DNA of 64,000 bases. It comes from Gambelia wislizenii (Eukaryota > Chordata > Lepidosauria > Squamata > Crotaphytidae). The notes under the pieces were generated by a model. The model did no database searches. It was not told where the DNA came from and was given only the letters and a program-made list of their open reading frames with translations. Positions 1-11,775 of the stretch are shown piece after piece (position 1 is the first letter of the stretch; every line of letters starts with the position of its first letter). Position numbers and translations under genes: made by a program. Location of the stretch: the NCBI GenBank assembly GCA_030847615.1, contig JAUMIR010000015.1, positions 9,875,501-9,939,500 on the forward strand. Direction: 5' to 3'.

Positions 1-860
1 TAAAAGTCCACTAAGGCCCCCTACTTTCAAGTGAGTTATTTAAATATTGGATTTTTGAGACTGAACCCATCTCAAGGAGTCGGTAAATCTTCCACTTTTT
101 TGTTTCTTTTCATTGGCGTGAAGCAACACTTTTTTTCTTTGTTTATCTGTATTGTTTGCTGGTTATCCTTCACGGAATGCAGAAGCAGAGGAGGGGAGGA
201 GTGGAGAGAGTAGAGTGAGCGAAAGAGAAAGGATGGAAGGGAAAAGAGAAAGAGACCCACAAGGCTTCCTAAGGCCATAGAGTGGAGCGGCTGACTGTTG
301 AGCAGCGTCCATTTGTGGGATCTGAGGAGGGTTCATGATCCACTTGAATCATTTGAGTGCTCTGGGAAGCAGACTTGTGAGAGGGTGATCTTTGAACGCT
401 GAAGTAATTGGAGACATTGGAGCCACTCAGGAACTTTTTGGCAGGGGAGTGAGGCCTGAGTCCACCGGGAAGGGAGGAGCTTGGGCTGAATGACCAGGAA
501 AGGCTCCTGGTACCAGATTACTCAGCTTTTTTGTAAGTGGCTCACGCCACACCCTCCCTGGACACCGGCTACTATTTCGATTTGCCTAAACCCCCACCTT
601 CTGGAAGGTGTGGATTAACTTCCCCCTTCCTAAATTAATTTGGTTTGTTCAGAGTACAAGATGGGGCATGGCACGGGGTGAGGGGAGTACTGAAGGCATA
701 CAAAGCAAACAACAGATTAAACCCATGCTGTTGCTTATGTCTGTGCTGCCACTGTGTATCTTTAATTTCACCCCCAGTACTTAACAATATTTAATAGAGG
801 AGGAGAACCAGGGGAAGCAGTGACTGTTCTACTTAGGAGGTGGATTATTTATAGCAAGAG
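1..860. other. No gene recognised
   Basis: I see no convincing coding region or known repeat. The sequence is mixed, with a purine-rich patch around 180-260. It could be EDC intergenic DNA or the outer part of the L1 that follows, but nothing decides this. Confidence 0.4.
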
Positions 861-869
861 GGGGGAAAT

Positions 870-1112
870 CTCTAATCCAGGATGAGTTTTGAAGAGAGAA
901 AAGAAGGGGGAAGAAGTGAAGAAAGAAGAGGAAGAAGAAGAGGAGAAGAAGGATAAGAAGGAAGGAAGGAAGGAAGGAAGGTAGAAGACAGAAAGAAAGA
1001 AAGGAAGGAAGGAGGAAAAGAGACATTAGGAAGTTGGAGAGAAGAAGATAGAGGGAGAGAAATAGCGTGAGAAGGGAAAAAGTGACTGAAGAAACAGAAG
1101 AGAGGGAGAGAG
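870..1112. repeat. Polypurine (GA-rich) low-complexity tract
   Basis: About 240 bases of almost pure A and G on the plus strand, made of GAA, GAAG and GGAA steps. The open frame on the opposite strand is only Leu/Phe/Ser from CTT and TCC triplets and is not a gene. Long polypurine tracts can form triplex DNA, but nothing here shows a function. Confidence 0.8.
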
Positions 1113-1779
1113 GGATATTGAGTACCACTAGTGGTTAAATTGATGTAAAAAAATTGCCCTGAGAAAGCCTGTTTTCTTTTTTTCTTTTTCCCCCCATTCC
1201 TGTGTTAACAGGGTTTTTAATGCAGAAAACGTGATGTGGTAGTTTGTCACTGGTCTCATATAATAGATATTATACATATTATATGGTGAAGATGTTGAGT
1301 TGATATATAGAATATATAGAATTTGAAATACTGTATATTAATTAATTGGTGTATCAGATATAACCGATTTAATCTGTTCAGTGAATTGATTGGTCAAAAA
1401 TTGATGTGAATGTGGAGGTGGAAAGGCAATGGAATAGAAGGTGTAGAACAATACCACTGAATGATTCATTAATGGTATTTTCTACTGTGTTAAACATACA
1501 GCGAGTGGACAACAGTGTCATATATTCAGGAGAAGTCATTAATTTAAAAGTGCACAAGAAGAATAAGATACAATATCAGGAATTAATAAGTCTGTTTACT
1601 TAATATTAGATCTGAGAACAGGTAGTAAGCAATATAATTAGACATATTTTTAATTAACATTTGTTGTTTAATTCATTGAGTAATCCTTTGAGATAATAAT
1701 AATAGAGGGTTTTGATTGCTGGTTTTGGGGTAGCTTAATTAAAGTTCTGGGACAGTCATTGGCCTCAGGTCTACGCCCA

Positions 1780-2800
1780 AAAGCATATACAATGACACAA
1801 ATGGTAATATCGAGGAGAGGCTCAATAGAAATGCCCCCTAAACAAGCAGAGCTTAGCACACAAATATTGGAAGAGCTTAGAGCTTTTAAGAATGAGATGA
1901 GGGAGGAAATTCTCTCCTTATAAAAAGAGATGAAGACTGATTTTGAGAAAATAGAGAAAAGGCTCATAAGATGACAACAGAAATAAAAGATATTAAGGCA
2001 AATGTAGACTTATTGATGAGCAGAACTACAAATTTAGAGACAAAATCAGGTGTAACAACTAGAGAAATTGAGAAAATAAGAAATGTAAATCTAATCCAAG
2101 AAATAAGGCATAGAGAAAAGTGCTTAAAATTAAGAGGTGTTGTAGAAAAGGCCTATGAAAATTTGTATGAGTGATTGATTCCCACCACGATGAAGTTTAT
2201 GGAAGTAGCTGAAACACAAATGGAACAAGAGATTGACAAAATGTTTTGGGAAAGTTCTGTAATTGCGAAGGAGAAAAACATGCCTTGTGATATTGTAATT
2301 GCTTTTACTAGAACATAGGTGAGGGATGATTTAATATAGAGAATTTATGAAGAAAAATTTATAATGGATGAGAAAGAAATACAAATTTATAAGGATACAC
2401 CAAAGGAGGTCTTAAAGAAAAGGCAGGAATATAAAGTGCCCACACAAAAACTTAATATCTTATGTGTGAATTATAGATGGGAAAGAGTAGAAGGTATTGC
2501 CTTCACTTACCAACAAAAAAGACAGAAAATAACATCCATGGAAAAGGTGAATGAATTTTTTAAAAGGCTAAAAAGAGGATGAAAAAAAATATGAAGAGAG
2601 GAAAAGATGATGGAAAAAGAAAAACCAGAAGGAAGTGGGATAGAGAAAGAGGAGTGACTTCATAATGATCAGGAGACAAAAAGAGATATAGAGGAAGAAA
2701 CAGAACAAGGACAGACATCTTCGGTAGAACGGAATTCAGAGGAGGAGGAGAAACTGAGTACTGATGATGAAGAGGAGGGAGGTATAGCACATACAGATAA
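1780..2800 (+). pseudogene. L1 LINE ORF1 remnant
   Basis: This is the ORF1 part of an L1 retrotransposon. In L1, ORF1 encodes an RNA-binding chaperone with an N-terminal coiled coil, an RRM and a C-terminal domain. Here a Glu/Lys/Leu-rich coiled-coil segment (about 1830-2080) is followed by an RHREKCLKLRG-like stretch (about 2105-2140) typical of the RRM. A Lys-rich C-terminal part with an IYKD motif lies at 2364-2580. In-frame stops near 1921, 1966, 2172 and 2317 show it is dead. An acidic, poorly conserved stretch (2583-2800) leads to ORF2. The 5' end of the element is not clear. Confidence 0.7.
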
Positions 2801-2806
2801 ATAAGA

Positions 2807-4843
2807 ATGTTACCATCTATTGTATCATGGAATGTTAAGGGGTTAAATACATGGGTAAAAAGACATAAAACATTTCACTTTCTAGAGAAAACCAAATCGA
2901 GCATAATTTGTTTACAGGAGACGAGGATTAGTATACTAAATAAAGAAACTATTGAAACACCCCAAACTTGGACAAGAATTTCTATCATCTTCAAATAAAT
3001 AGAAAAAAGGGGTAGTAATCTACATAAGAAATATGACACAAGAGAGGTACTAAATGATAATGAAGGCTACTATTTAGGGGTGGAAATTAAATTGGAGAAT
3101 CTTAAAATAGTCTTGATTGCAATGTATGCCCCCCCCCAGTAAGGAAAGAGCAATTTTTCAAAAAGCTCCAAAAAGACATTGGGTCACTGGGAAAAGAATT
3201 GACCGTGCTGGCTGGAGACTTTAATGGTGTATTGAATGGAAATAGAGATAGATCATTTAGCAACCGGAAAAGTGGAGCTGAAGATAAACTACCAAAGGTG
3301 TGCCATGATATAATGGAAGAATTCAGTTTAACAGACTTATGGTCTGAAAAATACAGAAATGAAAAAGGATATACCTTTTTTTCAGACGCACTTAAAAGCA
3401 TGTCAAGGATAGACATATTTTGGACGTCAATGCCCTTACTGCCTAAGATTAAAAAGATGGAAATCATGCCAAAACTTATCTCAGACCACCACCCAATTAA
3501 GCTAAATTTCAAATTCTTAAGATCTGAGTATGTGTGGAGGTTAAAAGATACAATGTTGAAAGATGAAAATTTTGTCAGGAAAATTAAGAAGGAAATTAAC
3601 TACTTTTTTGAGTCAAAGAACAAAAGGAATGAAGGTGAAAACAATCTGGGACACATTTAAGGCTACCATAAGGGGTTTATTTTTGCAGAAAGGAGCGGAG
3701 TTTAAAAAGGAAAAGAAGGAAAAAGAAGATGGGTTATATCAAGAATTAAAGCTTAAAGAACAAAAATTACATCAACAACCTAAAAATAAGAACCTTCAAA
3801 ATGAGATAAAGTTAATAGAAAATGAGCTTAATGCAGGGTTACTAGGAGAGGTGGCAAATAAACTACAAAGAATGAAACAAAAATATTTTGTGCAGGCCAA
3901 CAAGACGGGAAGATGGCTATCATATAAACTTAGGAAAGAAGCAGAGAGGAACACGATTACAGAAATTGAACATGACTGAAGACTATTCACAAACCAAGAA
4001 GATATTGAGAGAATATTTAATTCTTATTACACGGCATTATATAAAGAACAAAACAAGGAAAGAGATCAGAGGTGGTGAAATATATAGATAATATGTATGC
4101 AGAAATATCCCGAGAACAAAGGGCACGCCTTTCTGAACCTTTCACAAAAGAAGAGATTTCAGAGGCCATAAAACAACTCAAAGCAAGGAAGTCACCAGGT
4201 CCAGATGGCTTTACTGCTTCCTTCTACAAGATATTCGAGGACAAGATAAAAGTTAATTTTCTGCAAACAATTAACCAAATAGAAGTGGATGGAGTTCCAG
4301 AAACTTGGAATACAGTGAATATTATTGTAATCCCAAAAGAAGAGAAAGATAAAAAAGAGGTAAAAAATTACCGCCCAGTTTCCTTGCTATGCATAGATTA
4401 TATAATCTACGCTATAATGATAACAAAGAGAATCAAGCCGATACTAATGGAAGTGATACATCCAGACCAAAATGGATTTCTGCCTGGAAGGCTAATCTCG
4501 GACAACTCCCGAACGATTGTCAATGCCTTGGAGTACTATGAAAGAGCGAATGAAAAAAAGGTTGCCTTCATCTTTGAAGATGCAGAAAAAGGCCTTTGAT
4601 AGTGTTAGATGGTCCTTTTTAATACAGGTACTCAAGAGGTTGGGCTTAGGTCAATTTATGTTTAAGTTGTTAAACATAAATTGACCTAAGCCCAACCTCT
4701 TGAGTACCTGTATTAAAAAGGACCATCTATGATAACCAGAAGGCCTACATTGTAATTAATGGGAATAAAACAAAGCCAATAACTATTCAAAAAGGAACCC
4801 GTCAGGGGTGTCCTTTATCCCCGCTACTTTTTGTAGAAACGTT
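2807..4843 (+). pseudogene. L1 LINE ORF2 remnant: endonuclease and start of reverse transcriptase
   Basis: L1 ORF2 encodes an apurinic-type endonuclease and a reverse transcriptase. The endonuclease starts at 2807 with an SWNVKGLN-type motif and has LQETR near 2918. An AGDFN motif lies near 3214 and SDHHP near 3481. The RT begins about 4072 with the hallmark KSPGPDG (about 4189) and NYRPVSLL (about 4366), and later GTRQGCPLSPLL (about 4795-4830). Frameshifts break it near 3000-3140, 3650 and 3980-4070. It ends at about 4843, before the catalytic YADD motif. A 60-bp inverted duplication interrupts it at 4606-4729. It is inactive. Confidence 0.85.
4606..4729. repeat. Perfect 60-bp inverted repeat (hairpin) inside L1
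   Basis: Bases 4606-4665 are repeated exactly as the reverse complement at 4670-4729, leaving only a GTTG loop at 4666-4669. The left arm is L1 RT-coding sequence. The right arm is its reverse copy placed before the next L1 codons, which resume at about 4730. It is a foldback (template-switch) type duplication, not a terminator. Confidence 0.95.
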
Positions 4844-5830
4844 CCAGAGCCCTACCATTACCAAAAGTTTGGAAGGCATACACCAAAGTCTTAAATTCTC
4901 CCCCTGTGGACTGCTGAAATACTGTCTATTTAAAGACACCACCCATGGCCAATGGTCAAAGTCCATCAAATACAGAATGAAGTAGGCAAAAAGAAACCAA
5001 CCAACCAACAGTGAACAGGAGAAAATTACTTCCTGGCCCGGAAGTAACCAATGAACTAACACTGCACTGAGGGTGGGAGTGGTTGGGTGGGCCATGCTGC
5101 AACAATCCAAAGAGGCACATGAGGGGCCTTCAATATAGCCTATCACCCCACTGCCATCACATGCCACGTTCTGACACCCTGAGCTACACACATAGTCTCC
5201 TGGTCTCTAACCATGGAGATCATCCAAAGTGTACTTCCCACACTTTTTTTTTAACCTTTATACTATGGAATGATGATCTAGGTATGTAAACATGAGACAT
5301 CATAAGGAAGAAACAGATGAAGGTATTTGGTACTTTCCACCCTTCAGCACTTCTCTTTTCTTTTGGTAACTAGATTTGAACTTTCTTGCACCCTTGAGTT
5401 CTTATTTGTAGGGAGAAAGAAAGAAGAACCTGGGCTTCCAAACACTCCATGGATGGCTTCCTTCAACAGTGTCTCCCTGATGGTTCTCTTGGCTCGTTCC
5501 TACCAACTGATCCTCACACTTCCAAGCAGGGGTCTTTCCTACCTCTAACCAGAGATCTTCTAACACAAATGTAACACATAAGAAAGAATGAATGAATTAA
5601 AACATGCTGACAATGCTTTTGGCACCCACAGTAATTTTATAATATTTCCAAGCCAGGCCTATAATCTTCCCAAATGAATGGCCACCTTTTCATTCTGATT
5701 CACAAAGCTGAACATAAACAGCTCCCTGAAAATTAAAGGAGGCGGCAAGTGGGTGCTACACTTGTTGCTCAGTCAGTTGGAGGACAGGTTATTCAAGGGG
5801 TGGGATGACTTCAGAGAGCCTCAGAGAGCA
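4844..5830. other. Intergenic, no gene recognised
   Basis: About 1 kb with only short, featureless open frames. It separates the L1 from the exon 1/promoter module at 5.84 kb and may include upstream regulatory DNA of that module. Confidence 0.4.
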
Positions 5831-5836
5831 GGGGGC

Positions 5837-5932
5837 TGACTCAACTACCCCAGATGGTATAAAAGGAATCCAAAGTCCAGACTCTTCCAACAGCTCCATT
5901 CAATATCATACCAATCATTGTCTGAGACCTTG
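5837..5932 (+). promoter_or_regulatory. Orphan EDC-type promoter and non-coding exon 1 (AP-1 site, TATA box, 5' splice site)
   Basis: An AP-1 consensus TGACTCA lies at 5837-5843. A perfect TATAAAAG is at 5858-5865. A predicted exon of about 45 nt (about 5888-5932) ends in TTG|GTAAGTGA, with the intron beginning at 5933. This is the layout of sauropsid beta-protein and EDC genes, and the exon end matches that of the two complete genes here. The block is clearly related to 58513-58600: AP-1, TATA position, GACTCTTCCA and splice site are spaced almost identically. No matching coding exon follows before the repeats at 6.7-14.5 kb, so it is probably an orphan, unless it splices very far downstream. 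Confidence 0.7.
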
Positions 5933-5996
5933 GTAAGTGAGCATCCAGAAGGCTCTTATTTCCCTTTGCTGGGTTGGACCTTCATCTGAATGCTGG

Positions 5997-6040
5997 TCTC
6001 TCTCTCTCTCGCTCTCTGTCTCTCTCTCTCTCGCTCTCCT
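5997..6040. repeat. (CT)n microsatellite
   Basis: Interrupted CT/CTCG simple repeat about 65 bases into the presumed intron of the orphan exon 1. Confidence 0.85.
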
Positions 6041-6735
6041 GTAAGGAAGGCCTGTATTCTACTGCATGAATGCATGTGGGAAGATAGGGAAAGAATAGAT
6101 TGCTTGGGATAATTTGGTGGTTCTCTGAGAGGGAAGTGACCTGACCAAGGAATCCTTGATTTGGAGGTCAGAAGGTGGTTAATGCTGAAAATTCTTAAAG
6201 TTGAAGAGCCCTGGATTGCCAATGAGGGACAATTTCCAGCACAACCTTGCAATAATGACATTCCATCTTTCATTGGAAAAGATCACATTTCTGAGCAAGA
6301 GATGTCATGCTAAATTTAAATGCTCTGTCTCTTTACTTTTTTGTTTACCATGTGCATTGAGTAAAAGATTTGTCTCAAAAGAATTGTATATGGATAGTTC
6401 CAAACCAAAAAGAAATGCAAGACTGGGGGGGGGGGACCTAAATTGTACATTCTCCATTCAGAGGATTACTTTTGATTAGCAAATGACCATTGTTAGAAGT
6501 GGTGTGTTTATATCAGGTATTAGATCTGTCCCAAACTAGCTAACATACATTGGAAACTGCTGAATGCAGTATAGATGTGTAAATTGCTATTGCTTAAAAC
6601 AATTTGTAAGCTGTTCTGATAGCCTTGTGGTTGAAGGGCGGGGATATAAATAACTAATTAAAAATCAGTTTTTTTAAATGGAAGTAATGTGAAAGTCATG
6701 CCTAACTAAACTTCCATTAATTTACATGTGCCTAC
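6041..6735. other. Non-coding, with a LINE-like 3' tail near 6600-6660
   Basis: No gene is seen. Around 6600-6660 the phrase 'gtaagctgttctgatagc ... gggcggggatataaata' resembles the 3' end shared by many vertebrate L2-type LINEs, and by the L2 elements at 37.96 and 47.85 kb. It is probably an old L2-type fragment. A G-run sits near 6424. Confidence 0.4.
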
Positions 6736-6737
6736 TG

Positions 6738-8157
6738 CAGAAAGAATATTTTGTCTTCCTGGACCATGGGGTGCGGTTTCAGGGAGGTGGATCTCTGCCA
6801 AGGAATGGGTCCTACCTCACAGCAGCTGGCAGGAATGTTTTTGCTAAGGGTCTGAAAGATCAGATCTGGAGGGTTTTAAACTGAGTTGTATGGGGGAGAG
6901 AGACAGTAATCTTGAAGGCAGGAGTTCATCCATTGCTAGAGATAATAGCCCAAATTTTATACAAACAACAAGGCAAAAAGCAGAACAACACAACAAAGGA
7001 AGGAATAAACCTTTTGAAAGGCACTTAGGGAAAATGGCCCATGGTCTTAGATGTCTCTATATGAATGCACAGAGCATGTGAAGTAAATAGGATGAACTTC
7101 CTCTCTTAGCAGAGCAAAACAAATATGATATAATTGGCACCACTGAAACCTGATGAGATGACTCTCATGATTGGAATGTACTAATAGAGGGGTATAACCT
7201 ATTTCAGAAAAATAGACCAAACAGGAAGAGTGGTGGAGTAGCATTATACATTAAGGATGTATACACCTGTGAACAACCCCATGATTTATAACCTGGGATT
7301 CAGGCTGAGAGCATCTGGGTAAAAATTAAGGGGGAAAGAAACAGCAGGGATGTCATTGTGGGGGTCTACTACAGACCTCCAAGCCAAACCAAGGATTTGA
7401 ATGAAACCTTCCTGGAACAGATGACCACACATTCACACAGAAAAGATGTAGTAGTAATGAGGTGTTTTAATTATCCTGATATTTGGTGGAAGTCCATTTC
7501 TGCAAAGTGTATAACGTCCAACAAATTCCTCATTTGCCTTGAAGACAATGTCATTGTCAAGAAGGTGGAAGAAGCAACAAGTTGATCAGCTATTTTAGAT
7601 CTGATACTAACCAGGGTGATGACCTGGTTAATGGTGTGGAAGTGGTGGGATCCTTGGGGGAGGAAGTGACCATGTTCTCCTGTAGTTTGTTATACAGAGG
7701 AAAGGGGAAGCCAAACATAGTCAGACATGCATTCTAGACTTTAAGAGATCTGATTTCAAAAAACTTATTTCAGATCCCATGATCAGAAATTCTAAAAGAT
7801 AAAAATAAAAGACTTCATGATGGATGGGAGTTTCTTAAAAGTGAGATATTGAAGGCACAGCTTCAAACAGTACTAATGATTAGGAAAATGGGGAGGTGTA
7901 TAAAGAAACCAGGATGGATGTCGAAATAACTCTCAACCGAGCTAAAACATAAAAATAGTATGTATGAGAAATGGAAAAGGCAGAAATTACGAAAGAAGAA
8001 TTCAAAGAAATAGCAAGCTCATGTAAGGGGAAATCAGAAAAGCTAAAGCACAGATGGAGCTCAGGTTTGCTAGAGAGGTTAAAAACAATAAAAGGGCTTT
8101 TGGGGGTATGTTCATAGCAAAAGGAAGAACAAGGAAATGGTGAAGTATCCAAGGGGG
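6738..8157 (+). mobile_element. CR1 LINE fragment: end of ORF1 esterase domain and ORF2 endonuclease
   Basis: The first 140 bases match the end of the CR1 ORF1 esterase-like domain (the same segment is at 50.63-50.78 kb). ORF2 follows from about 6890, with a YMNAQSM start motif (about 7060), a TTET-like endonuclease motif (about 7140) and GVYYRPPSQ (about 7358). The remains of the post-endonuclease linker reach 8155. There are several frameshifts and stops. It stops where the LTR of the provirus begins. A short RT piece of the same orientation resumes at 11.13 kb, so the provirus probably landed in this CR1. Confidence 0.8.
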
Positions 8158-8165
8158 GGGCGTAA

Positions 8166-8604
8166 TGTCTATTTTATGAATTTGTCACCTTGCAATCACT
8201 AGTTGGGGGTCAGACTGGATGGCTTCCGGGTCTTTGCTAAATTGTCCTTTCCCTTTCTTCCTCAGCTATGCTACAGATTGCAAGACTTCTTGTTCCATAA
8301 ACACGCGAATCCTGTTATCTTGTTCAGTAAACAAATCTTCTGTGTTCAGAATGTGCCGAAGCTCATCTTGTGACTTCCTGAGCTATCAACAATGGTTGCA
8401 AGAAAGGGAAATTGCTAAGAACAGTGAAACCAGAGAGGAAAGATTAATTTTGTTTTCCATATATCTCAGACCCGCCATAATTTAAGTTCTGTAGTCTAGT
8501 TCAGGGCTCTGACACTTAGGAAAGGATTCTGGTCAGGCCTGCTGGTGTTAATAAAACTCTTTTTCCAATCTGTGGGTCTCCTGTTCTGTAACTCCTGTTC
8601 TACA
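8166..8604 (+). repeat. 5' LTR of a gammaretrovirus-like endogenous retrovirus
   Basis: The last 120 bases are repeated at 11.00-11.13 kb, including a shared AATAAA (8550-8555) and GGGTCTCCTGTTC. The unit ends in CTACA at 8604, immediately followed by a primer-binding site. The left edge is an estimate. Confidence 0.6.
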
Positions 8605-8608
8605 TAAA

Positions 8609-8626
8609 TGGTGCCGTGACTTAGAT
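8609..8626 (+). promoter_or_regulatory. Retroviral primer-binding site, tRNA-His type
   Basis: The sequence TGGTGCCGTGACTTAGAT lies 4 nt after the LTR end. It differs at two positions from the 18-nt complement of the tRNA-His 3' end used by His-primed retroviruses. Confidence 0.75.
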
Positions 8627-9235
8627 AGCAGGAGGTGATGGAACAGAAAGGTGGGATTTGCCTGCTCTAATCTCCGTGCCAGAAAGGGGCACTGGCATAC
8701 CCATCCCTTCTTGGCACCACCAACCACTTTTGTTGGAAGGAGTAATGTGCTGTGACCACTCGAACAGCAATGCACGCAAGGAGAACCCCTAGTAAACGGA
8801 GAAGGAAACTGAGCCCTGCCTTCAGGAAACAGGCAAGTATACAAGGGAAATAAGGGAAATATTATAGCTCAATCCATATGGCCCATATCATAAGAATGGG
8901 AGGGGGAACTGATCACGCCCCGAGCCTGCCTTAGTACTCAGACTGGAAACAGTTCTGGGGAAACCGCCTGGCTCAACGAAAAAGTGAGAAGAAAAAAAAT
9001 GGTAATTTGGGGCAATTTGAAAAAGTGGGAGGCAGGGGCGTATGAGTGAAGTGTTTGAATTGTGAATTGTGTGAGTGGCTGCTGCAGTTCCTGTTGCAGA
9101 CAGTGAGTGTCTGGCTGTGCAGGCCAGTAGCAGAGTGTGTGGTGTACATCCCTCTTGTGTCTGCCAGTGAGACCCCTTTACTCATTGACCAAAATCCTTT
9201 CCCCTTGTGTTTGTCTAAACCTTAGGTGGGAAGAA

Positions 9236-10975
9236 ATGGGAGGAAGAGGAAGCAAAATGTGCACCCCCTTGGGCTGTAAGTTTGAAAAATGTCATATAGG
9301 GATTCAGCAGGGAGTTCCCCACCATGACCCCAGCAGCTTTCGCTAAACAGGCTGCACATGAACACCATCATAAGGCCAGGAACCTTTTCCTACTTGCCAT
9401 AGAGTCCAGGGAAATATTTCCAAACGAGAAAGCTTAAATAATAATAGTGACACATACCCTCCAACTGTTCTGATTTGCCCATCTTTCGAAGTAGGATGGA
9501 CCAGCAAAGGCTCCATGAAGTTAGATAAAATTAGGAGTGTGTATTCTGTAATTGTTGGAGACCCAGAACATCTAGATCAGTTGCCCTACATTGACTGATG
9601 GGATACAGTGGTCCCTGAGTCTCCCCAGTGGTTGAAAAATGCTAAGAGAACCCAGGCCAAAATTCTGGTATGTAGAAAAGGAAAATTAGCCAATCAATTA
9701 AAGCCAGTGTTAGATTCCCCAGGAGATGACCTGATGGGGCAAATGGCACCCCAGCCTTACATTACACTGCAAGTGCCACAGCCCCAGCAGCCTTACCATG
9801 AAAGTGTGTGGGGGGGCAAAAAGAGAAAAAGCAAGAGAAACAACAGGCCAAAAATCACTGTGTGGATGTTCAGTCAGATCTCCCGGCATCAGAGGAATCT
9901 CCCACAGTCACGAGTCAAAGTCAGGAGAAGAGGGAGATGAAGCAACAGGAGGCAGACGAGGCAGTGGCCTCTCAGGTGTCTCATAAGTCAGAACCAAGAA
10001 GTATTCAGCTGTCTCTTCCTCTTTGCGATGGAGTTGAGGATCCAGTGACCAGGACTGTCCATTTCTCCCCAGAAGAGTGGGCTCTTTTGGATCTTGATCA
10101 GACAGCCCTGCATGTGCTGAACATGGGGGAAGCACACAGGATCATTGTGGCCTCTGTTGGAGATCACTGGAGAAAGAGCAGGGATGATTCTCACTCAAAA
10201 AGGGGGGCGGTATCTAAGATATACTCCCCTAGAGGAGCTAGAGGGATCCACAGCCAATCAGCCCCACAGTAAAAGCAAATTAGAGGAGGAAAAACAATTG
10301 GATACAGGGAAATCAACCAGACTATATCCCCTGCATCAGGTGACCCAACTGGTGCCCAGTCCAGACCAGAATGCCCAAACACTTTATCCCAGTTCAGGCT
10401 TATACAAATTGGAATCCCACTACACCACTTATAACGAGAAGTGTCAAGAGATTGTAGAGCTGTGTGCTAACACTATGGCTTCACATATGCCAAATTGGCG
10501 AAGATTGCCAACAGCAGCTCCTACTAACCCTGTTTACCACTGAAGAGAGATGAAATATTATACAACAAGCAGAGTGGATAGCTTTGGCAGAGCTCCTGAA
10601 AACCATGCTGATGCTCAAAGGAGGATGCGAGAGAGAGTGCCATTGGTGCACCTCCACTGGATCCTTATGAGTTGGAAGAGATAAAAAGGCCTCACCCAAT
10701 ATCAAACCTTGCTATTAGAAGCCATGAGGGCAGGGATAAAGAAACCAGTTAACATGACTAAAGTCTCAAAAGTACTGGAGGGAGCCACCGAAGCCCTTGG
10801 AGCCTATGTTGAGTGCCTCCTAGAGGTCTATCACCAGTGTACCCCCTTCACCCCGACACCCAGATAACATGAGGATAGTGAAAATTTAAAATGACTTTTG
10901 TAACACAGAGTTATGAAGGTTTTGCAGGAAAGAATATGACGGAATTGTTGGAAGTAGCACAGAAGCGGGGAATTT
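9236..10975 (+). pseudogene. Endogenous retrovirus gag remnant; pol and env absent
   Basis: Gag is the structural polyprotein of the retroviral particle. A start codon at 9236 is followed by Gly at position 2 and basic residues, compatible with an N-myristoylated matrix protein. Further open segments lie at about 9608-9940, 9808-10272 and 10145-10543. They are proline/glutamine-rich and broken by frameshifts and stops. From about 10750 to 10970, short stretches resemble the C-terminal half of a gammaretroviral capsid: a TPF motif near 10843 and a run ending ELLEVA near 10937-10955. The 3' LTR fragment follows directly. No protease, polymerase or envelope sequence is seen, so this is a gutted, inactive provirus. 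Confidence 0.65.
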
Positions 10976-11126
10976 GCTTTTTGCTTATAGGTCAGAATCA
11001 CTATAGTTAACAATCTGTCGTCTAGTTCGGGACTCTGACACTCTGGAAAGGATTCCAGTCAGGCCCGCCGGCATTAATAAAACTCTTTCCAATTGGTGGG
11101 TCTCCTGTTCCATGATTTCTACTACA
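10976..11126 (+). repeat. 3' LTR fragment of the same provirus
   Basis: This aligns with the end of the 5' LTR, including AATAAA at 11076-11081 and the terminal CTACA. It is truncated at its left end and fused directly to gag. Confidence 0.6.
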
Positions 11127-11129
11127 TTG

Positions 11130-11210
11130 TTAATGTAACTGCATGGAAACTAATCTTTCTTTTTTGATAGAGTTACAAACTTGATAGATGAAGGGAATAC
11201 TGTGGATGTA
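11130..11210 (+). mobile_element. CR1 reverse-transcriptase fragment
   Basis: It matches the CR1 RT stretch around 13300-13345 (coding a run like LVDEGNAVD). It probably continues the CR1 at 6.74-8.16 kb, and resumes briefly at about 11753-11775 after the inserted minus-strand CR1. Confidence 0.6.
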
Positions 11211-11752
11211 GTGAATCTTAGAATCATACAATTGTAGAGTTGGAAGAGACCACAAGGGCCATCCAATCCAACTCCCTGCCATGCAGGAAATCTTGATCAA
11301 AGCATCCCCAACAGATGGCAATCCAGCCTCTGTTTAAAGACCTCCAAGGAAGGAGACCCCACTACGCTCCGAGGAAGTGTGTTCCACTGCCGAACAGCTC
11401 TTACTGTCAAAAAGTTCCTCCTAGTGTTGAGGTGGAATCTCTGTTCCTGGAGCTTGCATCCATTGCTCCGCGTTCCAGTCTCTGGAGCAGCAGAAAACAA
11501 TCCTGCTCCATCCTCAGCATGACACCCCTTCAAATACTTAAACAGGGCCAACATATCGCCTCTTAACCGTCTTTTTTCCAGGCTAAACATATCCAGCTCC
11601 CTTAGTCTCTCATCATAAGGCATGGTTTGCTGACCTTTCATCATTTTAGTTGCCCTTCAATGGACATGCTCCAATTTGTCAATATCCTTTTTGAATTGTG
11701 GTGCCCAGAACTGGACACAGTATTCTAGGTGAGGTCTGACCAAGGCAGAATA
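11211..11752 (-). mobile_element. CR1 LINE 3' end inserted in an older CR1
   Basis: A minus-strand CR1 3' end, with the conserved tail 'tagagttggaagagacc' near 11235 and the ORF2 C-terminal frame at 11297-11644 ([11 protein letters not shown] motif). It interrupts a plus-strand CR1 RT: the reading 'gaatctt / cttgatttcagtgaagcc' continues across it. Confidence 0.8.
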
Positions 11753-11775
11753 GATCTTGATTTCAGTGAAGCCAT

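Noticed and set aside
829..1128. 99-codon Leu/Ser/Phe-rich minus-strand frame
   Set aside because: It is the translation of a polypurine simple-sequence tract; no gene features.
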